Made by a program: the position numbers and the translations under genes. The notes beneath the pieces are model-generated. The model had not been told where the DNA came from. It worked only from the letters and a program-made list of their open reading frames with translations, and did no database searches. DNA of 36,868 nucleotides from Clostridia bacterium (GTDB taxonomy: Bacteria > Bacillota > Clostridia > Christensenellales > Aristaeellaceae). Below, in pieces: positions 6,698-14,854 of the stretch. The stretch lies in assembly GCA_017397765.1 (NCBI GenBank), contig JAFQIB010000019.1, positions 1-36,868 of the forward strand, read 5' to 3'. How positions within the stretch are numbered: position 1 is the stretch's first letter; each line of letters begins with the position of its first letter.

Positions 6698-7702
6698 ATG
6701 GGTGTAACCATGCGCGAGCTGGGCAAACGGCTGGGTGTGAGCGCGGTGACGATCTCCAAGGCGCTGGCCGGCAAGAGCGGCGTGAGCGAGGAGATGCGGC
6801 AGAAGATCATCCAGCTGGCGGATGAATTGGGGTATGTCAACCCGAACCAACCGACGCGGCCCGGAAGCGGGCTGGACGTCGGCATCCTGGTGCCGGAGCA
6901 TTTCTTTTCCAACGATACCTTCTATGCCATGTTCTACAAGCAGCTGCTGCAGCTGCTGAGCGAGAACGGCCACTTCGGCATGCTGGAGCTGATCACGGAG
7001 GAGATGCAGCGGACGCTGCTGCTGCCCAACCTGCTGCGCAGCAGGCGGGTAGATGCGCTGATCCTGCTGGGCCAGCCCAAGGCGGCGTACACACGCCTGC
7101 TGGTGGAGCAATCCCAGCTGACGGGGCAGGCGCTGCCGATCGTGGCGCTGGACTTCCATGATCCCTCCATTCCCGTGGACGCCATCGTCGGTGACAGCGT
7201 CTACGGCGCGGCGATGATGACCCGCTGCCTGATCGAGAACGGACACCGGGACATCGGCTTCCTGGGCAATGTAAAGGCGACCAGCTCCATCATGGAGCGG
7301 TATCTGGGCTTTGCCTCGGAGATGCTCCGGAACGATCTGGCCATCCGGCCCGAATGCATCCTGGCGGACCGCACGGACGACAATGTTACCCATCCTGCTG
7401 TGCTGCCGGAGAAGATGCCCACCGCCTTTGTCTGCAACTGCGACCTGGTGGCCCGGCCTTTCATTGACCAGCTGCAGAAGGCCGGCTACCGTGTGCCGGA
7501 GGATATCTCCATCGTCAGCTATGACGACTTCAACAATGTGCCCGGATCGCTGCCGCTGACGACCTTCCGGGTGGATACCCCGGCCATGTGCCGCATTGCT
7601 GTGCAGCTGGTGGAAAGCCGCTGCAAGGGCGTTGCCAAGCCGGTTTCACGCATCGTCGTGGGCGGCGAGGCAGTCTACCGTGACTCTGTTTCCCCTGTGT
7701 GA
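6698..7702 (+). CDS. LacI-family transcriptional regulator
   Basis: This 334-residue protein has an N-terminal LacI helix-turn-helix (residues 3-50: TMRELGKRLGVSAVTISKAL) and a periplasmic-binding-like effector domain. The latter includes DAIVGDSVYGAAMMTRCLIE, ENGHRDIGFLG and PEDISIVSYDD. It lies 50 bases after the epimerase with AAGGAGG ahead of the ATG. It most likely controls this operon in response to a mannan-derived sugar. The palindromes at 5296-5317 and 5427-5444 are candidate binding sites, which would make it autoregulated. The inducer is inferred from neighbours only. Confidence 0.9.
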   Translation: MGVTMRELGKRLGVSAVTISKALAGKSGVSEEMRQKIIQLADELGYVNPNQPTRPGSGLDVGILVPEHFFSNDTFYAMFYKQLLQLLSENGHFGMLELITEEMQRTLLLPNLLRSRRVDALILLGQPKAAYTRLLVEQSQLTGQALPIVALDFHDPSIPVDAIVGDSVYGAAMMTRCLIENGHRDIGFLGNVKATSSIMERYLGFASEMLRNDLAIRPECILADRTDDNVTHPAVLPEKMPTAFVCNCDLVARPFIDQLQKAGYRVPEDISIVSYDDFNNVPGSLPLTTFRVDTPAMCRIAVQLVESRCKGVAKPVSRIVVGGEAVYRDSVSPV

Positions 7703-7734
7703 ACCACAATCAATATAGAAAGAGGTAATCTGAC

Positions 7735-8763
7735 ATGTCTGTGAAGATTCTTGGCTGCAACTCCCTCCCCAACATCCCCTGGCAGGACAAGCCCGCCGAC
7801 CTGAAGACCTCTGCCCCTGTCTGGCGCTACACCGAGAACCCCGTCATGGGCCGCAACCCCGTGCCGGAAATCGCCCGCATCTTCAACTCCGCCGTGGTGC
7901 CGTGGGAGGACGGCTACATCGCCGTGCTGCGCGGCGAGCAGGTCAATGGCGTACCCCATGTGTACCTGGGCCACTCCAAGGACGGCATCCACTGGGACGT
8001 GGAGCACAACAAGGTGCCCTTCGTGGATGAGAACGGCAACCCCAAGATGCCCCACTACGCCTACGATCCCCGTCTGGTGAAGGTGGACGACACCTACTAC
8101 ATCATCTGGTGCACCGACTTCTTCGGCGCGTCCATCGGCATGGCCAAGACCAAGGATTTCAAGACCTTCACCCGCATCGAGAACCCCTTCATCCCCTTCA
8201 ACCGCAATGCTGTGCTCTTCCCCCGCAAGATCAACGGCATGTTCAAGATGATGTCCCGTCCTTCCGACTCCGGCCACACCCCCTTCGGCGACATCTTCGT
8301 GTCCGAGTCTCCCGACATGGAGTACTGGGGACATCACCGTCATGTGATGGGCCGCGGCTCCAAGTGGTGGGAGTCCGTCAAGATCGGCTCCGGCGCGGCG
8401 CCCATTGAGACCAGCGAGGGCTGGCTGCTGTTCTACCACGGCGTGGCCACCACCTGCAACGGCTTCGTGTACTCCATGGGCGGCGCGATCCTGGATATCA
8501 ACGAGCCCAGCAAGGTGCTCTACCGCTGCGAAAACCACTTGCTGACCCCCGAAGAGCCCTACGAGGTGACCGGCTTCGTGCCCAACGTCGTGTTCCCCTG
8601 CGCCACGCTGCAGGATCCCGACACCGGCCGCATCGCCATCTACTACGGCGCCGCCGACACCAACGTCGGCCTGGCCTTCACCAACGTGGACGAGATCGTC
8701 ACCTACATCAAGGAGCACTCCGACCTGCAGTGGGGCGACGATATCCCTGATGTGAATTACTGA
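7735..8763 (+). CDS. GH130_2 beta-1,4-mannooligosaccharide phosphorylase
   Basis: This 342-residue five-bladed beta-propeller enzyme belongs to glycoside hydrolase family 130. The catalytic-acid region is visible as YAYDPRLV with Asp111. GRNPVPEIARIFNSAV and the phosphate-binding Arg/His/Lys segments (MSRPSDSGH, LLFYHG) follow family 130. Length and motifs fit the RaMP2-like group, which uses inorganic phosphate to release mannose 1-phosphate from mannooligosaccharides. No signal peptide is seen, so it acts in the cytoplasm. It follows the LacI gene after 32 bases. A perfect 12-bp hairpin spans its stop codon. Exact chain-length preference is inferred. Confidence 0.88.
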   Translation: MSVKILGCNSLPNIPWQDKPADLKTSAPVWRYTENPVMGRNPVPEIARIFNSAVVPWEDGYIAVLRGEQVNGVPHVYLGHSKDGIHWDVEHNKVPFVDENGNPKMPHYAYDPRLVKVDDTYYIIWCTDFFGASIGMAKTKDFKTFTRIENPFIPFNRNAVLFPRKINGMFKMMSRPSDSGHTPFGDIFVSESPDMEYWGHHRHVMGRGSKWWESVKIGSGAAPIETSEGWLLFYHGVATTCNGFVYSMGGAILDINEPSKVLYRCENHLLTPEEPYEVTGFVPNVVFPCATLQDPDTGRIAIYYGAADTNVGLAFTNVDEIVTYIKEHSDLQWGDDIPDVNY

Positions 8764-8774
8764 TTCACATCAGG
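8746..8774 (+). repeat. Perfect hairpin across the GH130_2 stop codon
   Basis: CCTGATGTGAAT (8746-8757) pairs perfectly with ATTCACATCAGG (8763-8774) around a 5-nt loop that holds the stop codon's first bases. No T-tract follows, so it is more likely an mRNA-stability or processing structure than a terminator. Confidence 0.6.
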
Positions 8775-8780
8775 ATAATG

Positions 8781-8808
8781 CGGAATTCGGAATGCGGAAT
8801 TCGGAATT
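8781..8808 (+). repeat. Heptanucleotide repeat array, CGGAATT x4
   Basis: Four consecutive 7-bp units (CGGAATT, CGGAATG, CGGAATT, CGGAATT) follow the hairpin after the GH130_2 gene. A small perfect hairpin (AGAATGG/CCATTCT, 8810-8827) comes next. The same unit recurs inverted at 8946-8980 and directly at 21975-22009, with a variant at 23746-23815. Confidence 0.8.
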
Positions 8809-8945
8809 GAGAATGGAGAACCATTCTGTTCTGCAGACGACATTCCGGGTTCCGCATTTCTGATTTGCGCTAAAGGTGAATACGATAAAGGGTATGCTAT
8901 GCTGGTTCAGACGAAGAAAGCTGAATGAATTCAGTCCACCAGCTA

Positions 8946-8980
8946 AATTCCGCATTCCGAATTCCTAATTCCGAATTTCT
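8946..8980 (-). repeat. Heptanucleotide repeat array, inverted copy
   Basis: Five 7-bp units reading AATTCCG, CATTCCG, AATTCCT, AATTCCG and AATTTCT are the reverse complement of the 8781-8808 array. The two arrays face each other across about 137 bases, so the transcript between the two GH130 genes could form a long stem. The array ends two bases before the Shine-Dalgarno of the next gene. No promoter could be confirmed between the arrays. Confidence 0.78.
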
Positions 8981-8994
8981 AAGGAGGTACTCCT

Positions 8995-10167
8995 ATGCAG
9001 CCCCGTTCCTTCGCCTCCCTGATGGAGGCCTACGAGCGCGTCATTTCCCGCCCGAACCCGGTCAATGAGCGCTTCTACAACGGCCTGTTCACCCGGTATG
9101 AAAACCCCGTGCTGACCCGTCAGCACATCCCGCCTTTCTGGATGTATGACGCCAACCCCGAGACCAATCCCTACATGATGCAGCGTCTGCCCGTCAACGC
9201 GACGATGAACTCCGGTGCGATCAAGCTGAACGGCAAGTACTGCCTGGTGGTGCGCGTCGAGGGTCAGGACCGCAAGTCCTTCTTTGCCGTGGCGGAATCC
9301 GACAAGCCCACCGAGGGCTTCCGCTTCCGCGACTATCCCGTGGTGCTGCCCGATACCTGTGCGGAGGAGACCAATGTGTATGACATGCGTCTGACTCAGC
9401 ACGAGGACGGCTGGATCTACGGCGTATTCTGCTCCGAGAGCAAGGATACCAACGTGAACGATCTGTCCGCAGCTGTGGCAGCGGCGGGCATCGTCCGCAC
9501 GAAGGATCTGGAAAACTGGGAGCGCCTGCCCAACCTGAAGACCCTGCGCAGCCCCCAGCAGCGCAACGTGGTGCTGCATCCCGAATTTGTGGAGGGCAAG
9601 TACGCCTTCTACACCCGCCCGATGGATGATTTCATCGAGACCGGCTCCGGCGGCGGCATCGGCTTCGGCCTGTGCGAGGACATCACCAACGCGGTGATCG
9701 ACGAGGAGAAGATCATCTCTGCCCGCAAGTACCACACCATCACCGAGAGCAAGAACGGCGCGGGCGCAACGCCCATCAAGTGCGACAAGGGCTGGATCCA
9801 CATCGCCCACGGCGTGCGCAACACGGCTGCCGGTCTGCGTTATGTGCTGTATGCCTTCATGACCGATCTCAATGACCCCACCAGGGTGATCGGCGAGCCC
9901 TCCGGCATGCTGCTGGGCCCGCTGGGGCATGAGCGCATCGGCGACGTGTCCAACGTGGTGTTCACCAACGGCGCGATTGCGGACGATGACGGCAAGGTGT
10001 ACATCTACTACGCATCCTCCGATACCCGCATGCATGTGGCGGAAACGGATATCGGCCGCCTGTGCGACTATCTGCTCAACACCCCGGCCGATCCCCTGCG
10101 CAGCCCTGACTGCGTGAAGCAGCGGTGCGAGCTGATCGCGAAGAACCTGGCATTCCTGAAGAAGTAA
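8995..10167 (+). CDS. GH130_1 4-O-beta-D-mannosyl-D-glucose phosphorylase
   Basis: This 390-residue GH130 enzyme has the length and motifs of the RaMP1/BfMGP group: NAYDAN-like [17 protein letters not shown] near the N-terminus, catalytic Asp130 in NVYDMRL, and the C-terminal [15 protein letters not shown] segment. It phosphorolyses mannosylglucose to mannose 1-phosphate and glucose, completing the epimerase-dependent mannobiose pathway. There is no signal peptide, so it is cytoplasmic. AAGGAGG lies before the ATG. The gap to the previous gene (231 bases) is filled by a hairpin and two inverted heptamer arrays. Confidence 0.92.
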   Translation: MQPRSFASLMEAYERVISRPNPVNERFYNGLFTRYENPVLTRQHIPPFWMYDANPETNPYMMQRLPVNATMNSGAIKLNGKYCLVVRVEGQDRKSFFAVAESDKPTEGFRFRDYPVVLPDTCAEETNVYDMRLTQHEDGWIYGVFCSESKDTNVNDLSAAVAAAGIVRTKDLENWERLPNLKTLRSPQQRNVVLHPEFVEGKYAFYTRPMDDFIETGSGGGIGFGLCEDITNAVIDEEKIISARKYHTITESKNGAGATPIKCDKGWIHIAHGVRNTAAGLRYVLYAFMTDLNDPTRVIGEPSGMLLGPLGHERIGDVSNVVFTNGAIADDDGKVYIYYASSDTRMHVAETDIGRLCDYLLNTPADPLRSPDCVKQRCELIAKNLAFLKK

Positions 10168-10179
10168 GGAGGCGCGCCT

Positions 10180-11661
10180 ATGTTCAAGGTATCGCCGCTG
10201 TTTGGCGACCATGCGGTCCTGCCCGTCGGCAAGGAGCTGCGCATCTTCGGCGCGGCGGACGAGGGCGAGGTCATCCGGGCGAGGCTGACCGCTGCGGACG
10301 GCGCCGTGACCGGCGAAGGCGAAGTCACCGCCCGGAACGGTCGCTTCCTCATCCACCTGCCGGCGCAGAAGATGAATGCCGCTCCCCTGACACTGACCCT
10401 GACTTCCGATTCCGCTGAGTACACAGCCAACGATCTGCGGATCGGTCTTGTCTTTATGGCGGGCGGCCAAAGCAATATGGAGTGGGGCTTGTGGAATGCC
10501 GAGGGCGGTCGGGAGGTCATCAGGACCCATGAGGACGCTGACTTGCGCTACTTCAATGTGCCCCGTGTGTCCGTGCTGGACGAAGCCGGCCTGGCGGCCC
10601 ATGAGGCGGCCCACTGGCAGCAGATCGCGCCCCATGTCGGCGGCGACATGAGCGCGGTGGCCTACTTCTTCGCCCGCGAGGTGCGCAGGGAGCTGGGCGT
10701 TCCGGTGGGGATCGTCGGCTGCAACTGGGGCGGCACCTCCATCCTGTCCTGGATGGACGAGACTGCGCTGGACCGCTGCGGCCCGGCCATGAAGGCCGCT
10801 GCCGATTACGAAAGCCAGTACGGGGAGATTCCGCTGGACGAGTGGCAGCGCAAGCAGAACGCCTTCCAGCGGGATATGGACGAGTGGAACGGCAAGGTTG
10901 CGAAAATCAAGGAGACCAACCCCGGCATCGAATGGGCGGAGATCGAGAAGCAGGCGGGCGTGTGCCCCTGGAATCCGCCGCCCGGCCCCGGCTCGCCCTA
11001 CCGTCCCGGCCAGCTCCACCGCACGATGGTGGAGAAGATCGTCCCCATGGCGCTCACCGGCATCCTGTTCTATCAGGGCGAAACCGATTCGGGTCGTCCG
11101 GAGGTGTACGGTGATATGCTCATCACGCTGGTGACCCGCTGGCGCGAGCTCTTCGGCGACGCCGAGCTGCCCTTCTACAACGTGCAGCTGCCCATGCATA
11201 TCGAGGCCGGCGCAAGGGATGACGGCAGCTGGGCGCGGCTGCGTCAGGCGCAGGAGAAGGCCTGGCGGACGCTGCGCAACAGCTATCTGGCGGTCATGCT
11301 GGACGCCGGCGAGTACGGCAACATCCACCCGGTGGACAAGCTGACCCCCGGCACCCGCCTGGCCCAGCTCTTCCTGGGTGACGATGAAACGCCCCGCGCG
11401 CTGGCCAAATCCACGCAGGGCGCTGTCCTGACGGTGGAGCTGACCCATCCCGTGCAGGGCGAACCCGAGCTGTTCGAGGTCGCCGGCGAGGACGGCGTGT
11501 ATGTCCCGGCCAACGCGGTGCTGGACGGCTGCCGCATCCGCCTGAGCGCGGAGGGCGTGGCCCATCCCGTCAAGGCGCGCTATGCCTGGGTGAACTACGC
11601 CAAGGTGCATGTGTTCGGCGCAAGCGGGCTGCCCCTGGCCCCCTTTGCCCTGGAAAACTGA
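10180..11661 (+). CDS. SASA-type carbohydrate O-acetylesterase
   Basis: This 493-residue protein has the SGNH-like fold of the sialic-acid-specific acetylesterase family (PF03629). AGGQSNMEWG carries nucleophile Ser98, VGIVGCNWGGTSILSW is the second block, GILFYQGETD (about 295-303) is the third, and NIHPVDK carries the catalytic His383. In this operon it most likely removes acetyl groups from imported acetylated mannooligosaccharides so that the phosphorylases can act. No signal peptide is visible. It starts 12 bases after the GH130_1 stop with AAGGAGG ahead. Sialate is a less likely substrate because no sialic-acid genes are nearby. Confidence 0.85.
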   Translation: MFKVSPLFGDHAVLPVGKELRIFGAADEGEVIRARLTAADGAVTGEGEVTARNGRFLIHLPAQKMNAAPLTLTLTSDSAEYTANDLRIGLVFMAGGQSNMEWGLWNAEGGREVIRTHEDADLRYFNVPRVSVLDEAGLAAHEAAHWQQIAPHVGGDMSAVAYFFAREVRRELGVPVGIVGCNWGGTSILSWMDETALDRCGPAMKAAADYESQYGEIPLDEWQRKQNAFQRDMDEWNGKVAKIKETNPGIEWAEIEKQAGVCPWNPPPGPGSPYRPGQLHRTMVEKIVPMALTGILFYQGETDSGRPEVYGDMLITLVTRWRELFGDAELPFYNVQLPMHIEAGARDDGSWARLRQAQEKAWRTLRNSYLAVMLDAGEYGNIHPVDKLTPGTRLAQLFLGDDETPRALAKSTQGAVLTVELTHPVQGEPELFEVAGEDGVYVPANAVLDGCRIRLSAEGVAHPVKARYAWVNYAKVHVFGASGLPLAPFALEN

Positions 11662-11669
11662 TATGAGAA

Positions 11670-11707
11670 ATCCCCCGGAGTGATCGTAGGATCGTGCTCC
11701 GGGGGAT
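11670..11707. terminator. Terminator between mannan and MATE operons
   Basis: ATCCCCCGGAG (11670-11680) pairs perfectly with CTCCGGGGGAT (11697-11707), with a further GATC/GATC stem in the loop. It lies between two convergent operons and can serve both. The downstream T-tract is short. Confidence 0.78.
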
Positions 11708-11718
11708 GATCTGTTTTG

Positions 11719-13164
11719 TCAGCTTTTCAGCGGTGCATCCGCCTTCTCCCTGAATTGCTTCAGGATGCTTGCCGTAATGAAAATGGCCATCACGAAGGAC
11801 AGCACGTCCGCCAGCGGCTGGGCGGCGGCGACGGCAAAGGGCATGTTCGCCTCGGAAAGGGGCAGGATACGGGGGAGGATCAGCAGCGCCGGGATCAGGA
11901 AGATACCCTGGCGGGAGGCGGAGAGCAGCGTTGCCCGTCCGCCGTAGCCGATGGATTGGGTGTACATGTTGCTCATCACGATGAAGCCCCACAGCGGGAT
12001 GGTGGACAGGTGCAGCCGCAGGGCGACCGTGCCGATGCGGATGACCTCCGCGTCCTCGGCGCGGAAGGCGGTGATGATGGGCGCTGCGAAGATGAACGCG
12101 ATGAGTCCCAGCACCAGCAGAATAACGGTGGTGACCTTCACCGAGAACCAGAAGGCCTTGCGCACCCGGCTGTACTGGCCCGCGCCGTAATTGAAGCCGC
12201 ATACCGGCTGGAAGCCCTGGCCGAAGCCAATCACCGAGGAGTTGATGAACATCACGAACCGGCTGACGATGGAGATGGCGGAGATTGCCGGGTCCTGCAG
12301 CGCCGCAGCCACACAGGCCTTGACGGTGTTATTCAGCAGGATGTTGGACACGCTGGCGATGCCCTGGCGGCCCAGGGAGGGGAAGCCGATGTAGAGGATC
12401 TTGCCGTACAGCTTTGCGGTGGGCCGGAAGTGGCGGGGATGGATGGAAATGGTGTCCCGGCGCAGATTGCATTGCAGCAGCAGGATGGTGAAGCTGACGA
12501 ACTGGGAGATGGCGGTGGCGATGGCCGCGCCCGCCGTGCCCAGGCCAAAGCCGAAGGGAAGCGTCAGGAAGCCGAACAGCTCCGTGCCGCCCTCGAAGAT
12601 GAAGAGGGGGTCCAGGAACATGTTCAGGATGCCGCCGGTCGTGATGCCCACCATGCCGTAGGTAGCCAGCCCCTGGAAGCGCAGGTGATTGTTCATCACG
12701 AAGGAGCACATCATGAAGGGCGCGGCGTAGAAGATGTAGGAGGCATAGGCTTTGGCATGGGGCGCGATGGTCTCCGTTGCCCCCAGGAAGCCGACGATGG
12801 GATCAAGAAAGACGTTGCCCAGCACCAGAATGGCCGCGCCCAGCATCAGCGCGGTGAAGAAGCCGACGTTGGCCAGCGTCCGGGCTTCGTCGGTTTTGCC
12901 GGAACCCAGCGCCTGGCTCAGCGGTGCACCGCTGCCCATGCCGATGGTGAAGGAGAGGGCCTGGATGATGCCCATCACCGAGAAGACCACGCCCACCGCG
13001 CCGGAGGCGGAGGTGCTGATCTGGCTGACAAAATAGGTGTCCGCCATGTTGTAGATGCTGGTGATGAGCATGGAGATGATGGTGGGAACAGCCAATTGGG
13101 GGATGATGCGGGAAACCGGCGCATGCAGCATCATCTGCGCCCGTTCGGCGGAAGATATTTTCAT
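11719..13164 (-). CDS. MATE-family multidrug efflux transporter
   Basis: This 481-residue, twelve-helix membrane protein belongs to the MATE (NorM/DinF-like) family, which exports drugs or metabolites using Na+ or H+ gradients. Family blocks are visible: PTIISMLITSIYNMADTYF near residue 30, GMGSGAPLSQALGSGKTDEA near residue 80, and GFGQGFQPVCGFNYGAGQ near residue 285. The start at 13164 follows AAAGG and gives the normal family N-terminus; an open frame continues upstream only because azlD overlaps it. It is the last gene of the five-gene operon, 20 bases after azlD. The substrate is unknown. Confidence 0.9.
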   Translation of the reverse strand: MKISSAERAQMMLHAPVSRIIPQLAVPTIISMLITSIYNMADTYFVSQISTSASGAVGVVFSVMGIIQALSFTIGMGSGAPLSQALGSGKTDEARTLANVGFFTALMLGAAILVLGNVFLDPIVGFLGATETIAPHAKAYASYIFYAAPFMMCSFVMNNHLRFQGLATYGMVGITTGGILNMFLDPLFIFEGGTELFGFLTLPFGFGLGTAGAAIATAISQFVSFTILLLQCNLRRDTISIHPRHFRPTAKLYGKILYIGFPSLGRQGIASVSNILLNNTVKACVAAALQDPAISAISIVSRFVMFINSSVIGFGQGFQPVCGFNYGAGQYSRVRKAFWFSVKVTTVILLVLGLIAFIFAAPIITAFRAEDAEVIRIGTVALRLHLSTIPLWGFIVMSNMYTQSIGYGGRATLLSASRQGIFLIPALLILPRILPLSEANMPFAVAAAQPLADVLSFVMAIFITASILKQFREKADAPLKS

Positions 13165-13184
13165 GCAGGTACGACCTTTCTTTA

Positions 13185-13502
13185 TCAGAGCAGCAGAAGA
13201 AGCCCCTGGGCTGCGGCCACGGCGGCACAGGCGCCGACGGCGACCGTCAGCAGGGAGCAGCCGCGCCAGGCCATCCCCACCGCCACAGCCAGTCCGGCCA
13301 GGGCGGTGCGGATGTCGCCGGTGGAGGAGAAAATACCGGGGATGGTCATGGCGGCCAGCACGGCATAGGGCACATAATGCAGGAAGGACCGGATAAAGAC
13401 CGACTTGATCTCCCGGCGGAAGACCGTCAGCGGCAGCATACGGATCAGGTAGGTGACGCCTGCCATCACCGCCAGGTATACCAGATAGGCGGGCCAGCTC
13501 AT
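13185..13502 (-). CDS. azlD: AzlD-family branched-chain amino acid export subunit
   Basis: This 105-residue protein with about four hydrophobic helices matches AzlD: LVYLAVMAGVTYLIRMLPL, then SFLHYVPYAVLAAMTIPGI, then VAVGMAWRGCSLLTVAVG. AzlD pairs with AzlC to export branched-chain amino acids or analogues. Its ATG overlaps the azlC stop by four bases and has AAAGGAGG seven bases ahead, so the pair is translationally coupled. Confidence 0.88.
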   Translation of the reverse strand: MSWPAYLVYLAVMAGVTYLIRMLPLTVFRREIKSVFIRSFLHYVPYAVLAAMTIPGIFSSTGDIRTALAGLAVAVGMAWRGCSLLTVAVGACAAVAAAQGLLLLL

Positions 13503-14218
13503 GCAGCGTCCTCCTTTCCGGCGCTTTCATCCCGCAGGGGGAAGAGCGCTGCGCCCAGCGAGGCGGCAGCCACCGCGCAGATGATGACCACAAAGCCGCC
13601 GGAAATATCCCGCAGCCCCGGCAGATAGCTGAAGGCCAGGCTGATGGCGACGGCGGTCAGCGCGACCACGGCGATGGCCTTTTCCTTGCGGGCCGGGGGG
13701 ATCACGATGGCGACGAACATGCCGTAGATGGCGATGCCCAGCGCGTTGCACACGAATTCCGGCAGGATCTGCCCGGCGGCGGCTCCCAGCAGCGTACCCA
13801 TGGACCAGCCGATGTAGGGCATGAGCATCAGGCCGTACAGATAATGGTGATGCAGCTTTTCCGGCTGGGCGGAGGCCACGGCGAAGATCTCGTCCGTGTT
13901 GGAGAAGGCGAAGAACATCCGGCGGGGCGTGTTCATCGTGGGGCCCAGCTTCTGGGTCAGGGACAGGCCCATCAGGGCATAGCGCAAATTGATGATGAAC
14001 TGGGTCAGCGCCATTTCGATCAGCGATGACTGGGCAACCATCACCTGCAGGCCTGCCAGCTGCCCTGCGCTGGTCAGGTTGGTCATGGAGATCAGCAGCG
14101 CCTGCAGGACGGTTAGCCCGTTCTCGGTGCACTGCATGCCAAAGGCAAAGGACACGGACAGATACCCAAGGCCGATGGGCAGGCCGTGCTTCACGCCTTT
14201 GAGGAAGCGCTTGTTCAT
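13499..14218 (-). CDS. azlC: AzlC-family branched-chain amino acid export subunit
   Basis: This 239-residue membrane protein matches AzlC: GLPIGLGYLSVSFAFGM near the N-terminus, MTNLTSAGQLAG, then ALTQFIINLRYALMGLSL and FSNTDEIFAVA. It is the larger subunit of the AzlCD exporter. It follows the UDG-like gene after 27 bases. The Shine-Dalgarno (GAGGCG) is weak. Confidence 0.88.
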   Translation of the reverse strand: MNKRFLKGVKHGLPIGLGYLSVSFAFGMQCTENGLTVLQALLISMTNLTSAGQLAGLQVMVAQSSLIEMALTQFIINLRYALMGLSLTQKLGPTMNTPRRMFFAFSNTDEIFAVASAQPEKLHHHYLYGLMLMPYIGWSMGTLLGAAAGQILPEFVCNALGIAIYGMFVAIVIPPARKEKAIAVVALTAVAISLAFSYLPGLRDISGGFVVIICAVAAASLGAALFPLRDESAGKEDAA

Positions 14219-14245
14219 GAGGGGATTCGCCTCGGTTTCGTTGGT

Positions 14246-14842
14246 TTATTGGCGGATAAGCTGCGCCATAACGGCCAGATCTTCGGTGATCATCCGCACC
14301 TTGGATTTTTCAATCAGCAGATTTCCGCCGGTGATGATATAGGAGGGGATGACGCGGATGCCGCCGTGATAATAGGCATTTGCGCGCAGCTTGTAGGTGG
14401 CGCCGGCGGGAATGACGCTCTTCTTCGCGGTTTTCCGGGCGATCCGGTTGAACATCTTCTTCGCGACGTCGCCCATGAGCAGGATGACCTGCACGCGTGG
14501 GAACAGGGCCAGCTCCGCCTCCAGCCAGGGCAGGCTTTCGGCAATGCGCTCCGGTTCAACGGCATAGGCAGTCTTGGGCGTTTTGACCGCATTGGTGAGA
14601 TAAACGCCCATGTCAAGGAGCTCCTGCACGGACTGAACTGGTATACCGGCCTGCCGGAACAGGGGCAGGGCGGTGGACAGGTATGCTTCGCCGCTGCTAC
14701 CGTAGAAGTCCTGGGCGGGATCGGCAGGGACGACTTCGTTGATCAGAATCGCCCGGATGCCTGCGGGATCAACCTCCATGTCATTCAGCCGGATATGCGG
14801 CGCTTCGCCCAGCTGTTGCTGCAGCGCTTGTTTGATGTTCAT
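14246..14842 (-). CDS. Uracil-DNA glycosylase superfamily protein
   Basis: This 198-residue protein resembles UDG-fold proteins of Clostridia: ILINEVVPADPAQDFYGSSG near residue 32, VYLTNAVKTPKT near residue 80, and QVILLMGDVAKKMFN near residue 117. These correspond to the family pattern in which a substrate-pocket motif, an Asn/Thr-rich strand and a later strand with a loop line up. Whether it removes uracil is not shown: the classical GQDPYH and HPSPLS motifs are not present. It lies between pdp (12 bases away) and azlC (27 bases). AAAGGAG lies seven bases before the ATG. Confidence 0.6.
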   Translation of the reverse strand: MNIKQALQQQLGEAPHIRLNDMEVDPAGIRAILINEVVPADPAQDFYGSSGEAYLSTALPLFRQAGIPVQSVQELLDMGVYLTNAVKTPKTAYAVEPERIAESLPWLEAELALFPRVQVILLMGDVAKKMFNRIARKTAKKSVIPAGATYKLRANAYYHGGIRVIPSYIITGGNLLIEKSKVRMITEDLAVMAQLIRQ

Positions 14843-14854
14843 GGTGCGGCTCCT

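Noticed and set aside
8965-11610. An 881-codon open frame antisense to GH130_1 and the esterase
   Set aside because: Both sense genes happen to share the same frame and avoid the same rare codons; the antisense product resembles no protein family and has no ribosome binding site.
13165-13593. N-terminal extension of the MATE protein
   Set aside because: The extension overlaps azlD and azlC in another frame and lacks a ribosome binding site; the MATE family start is at 13164.
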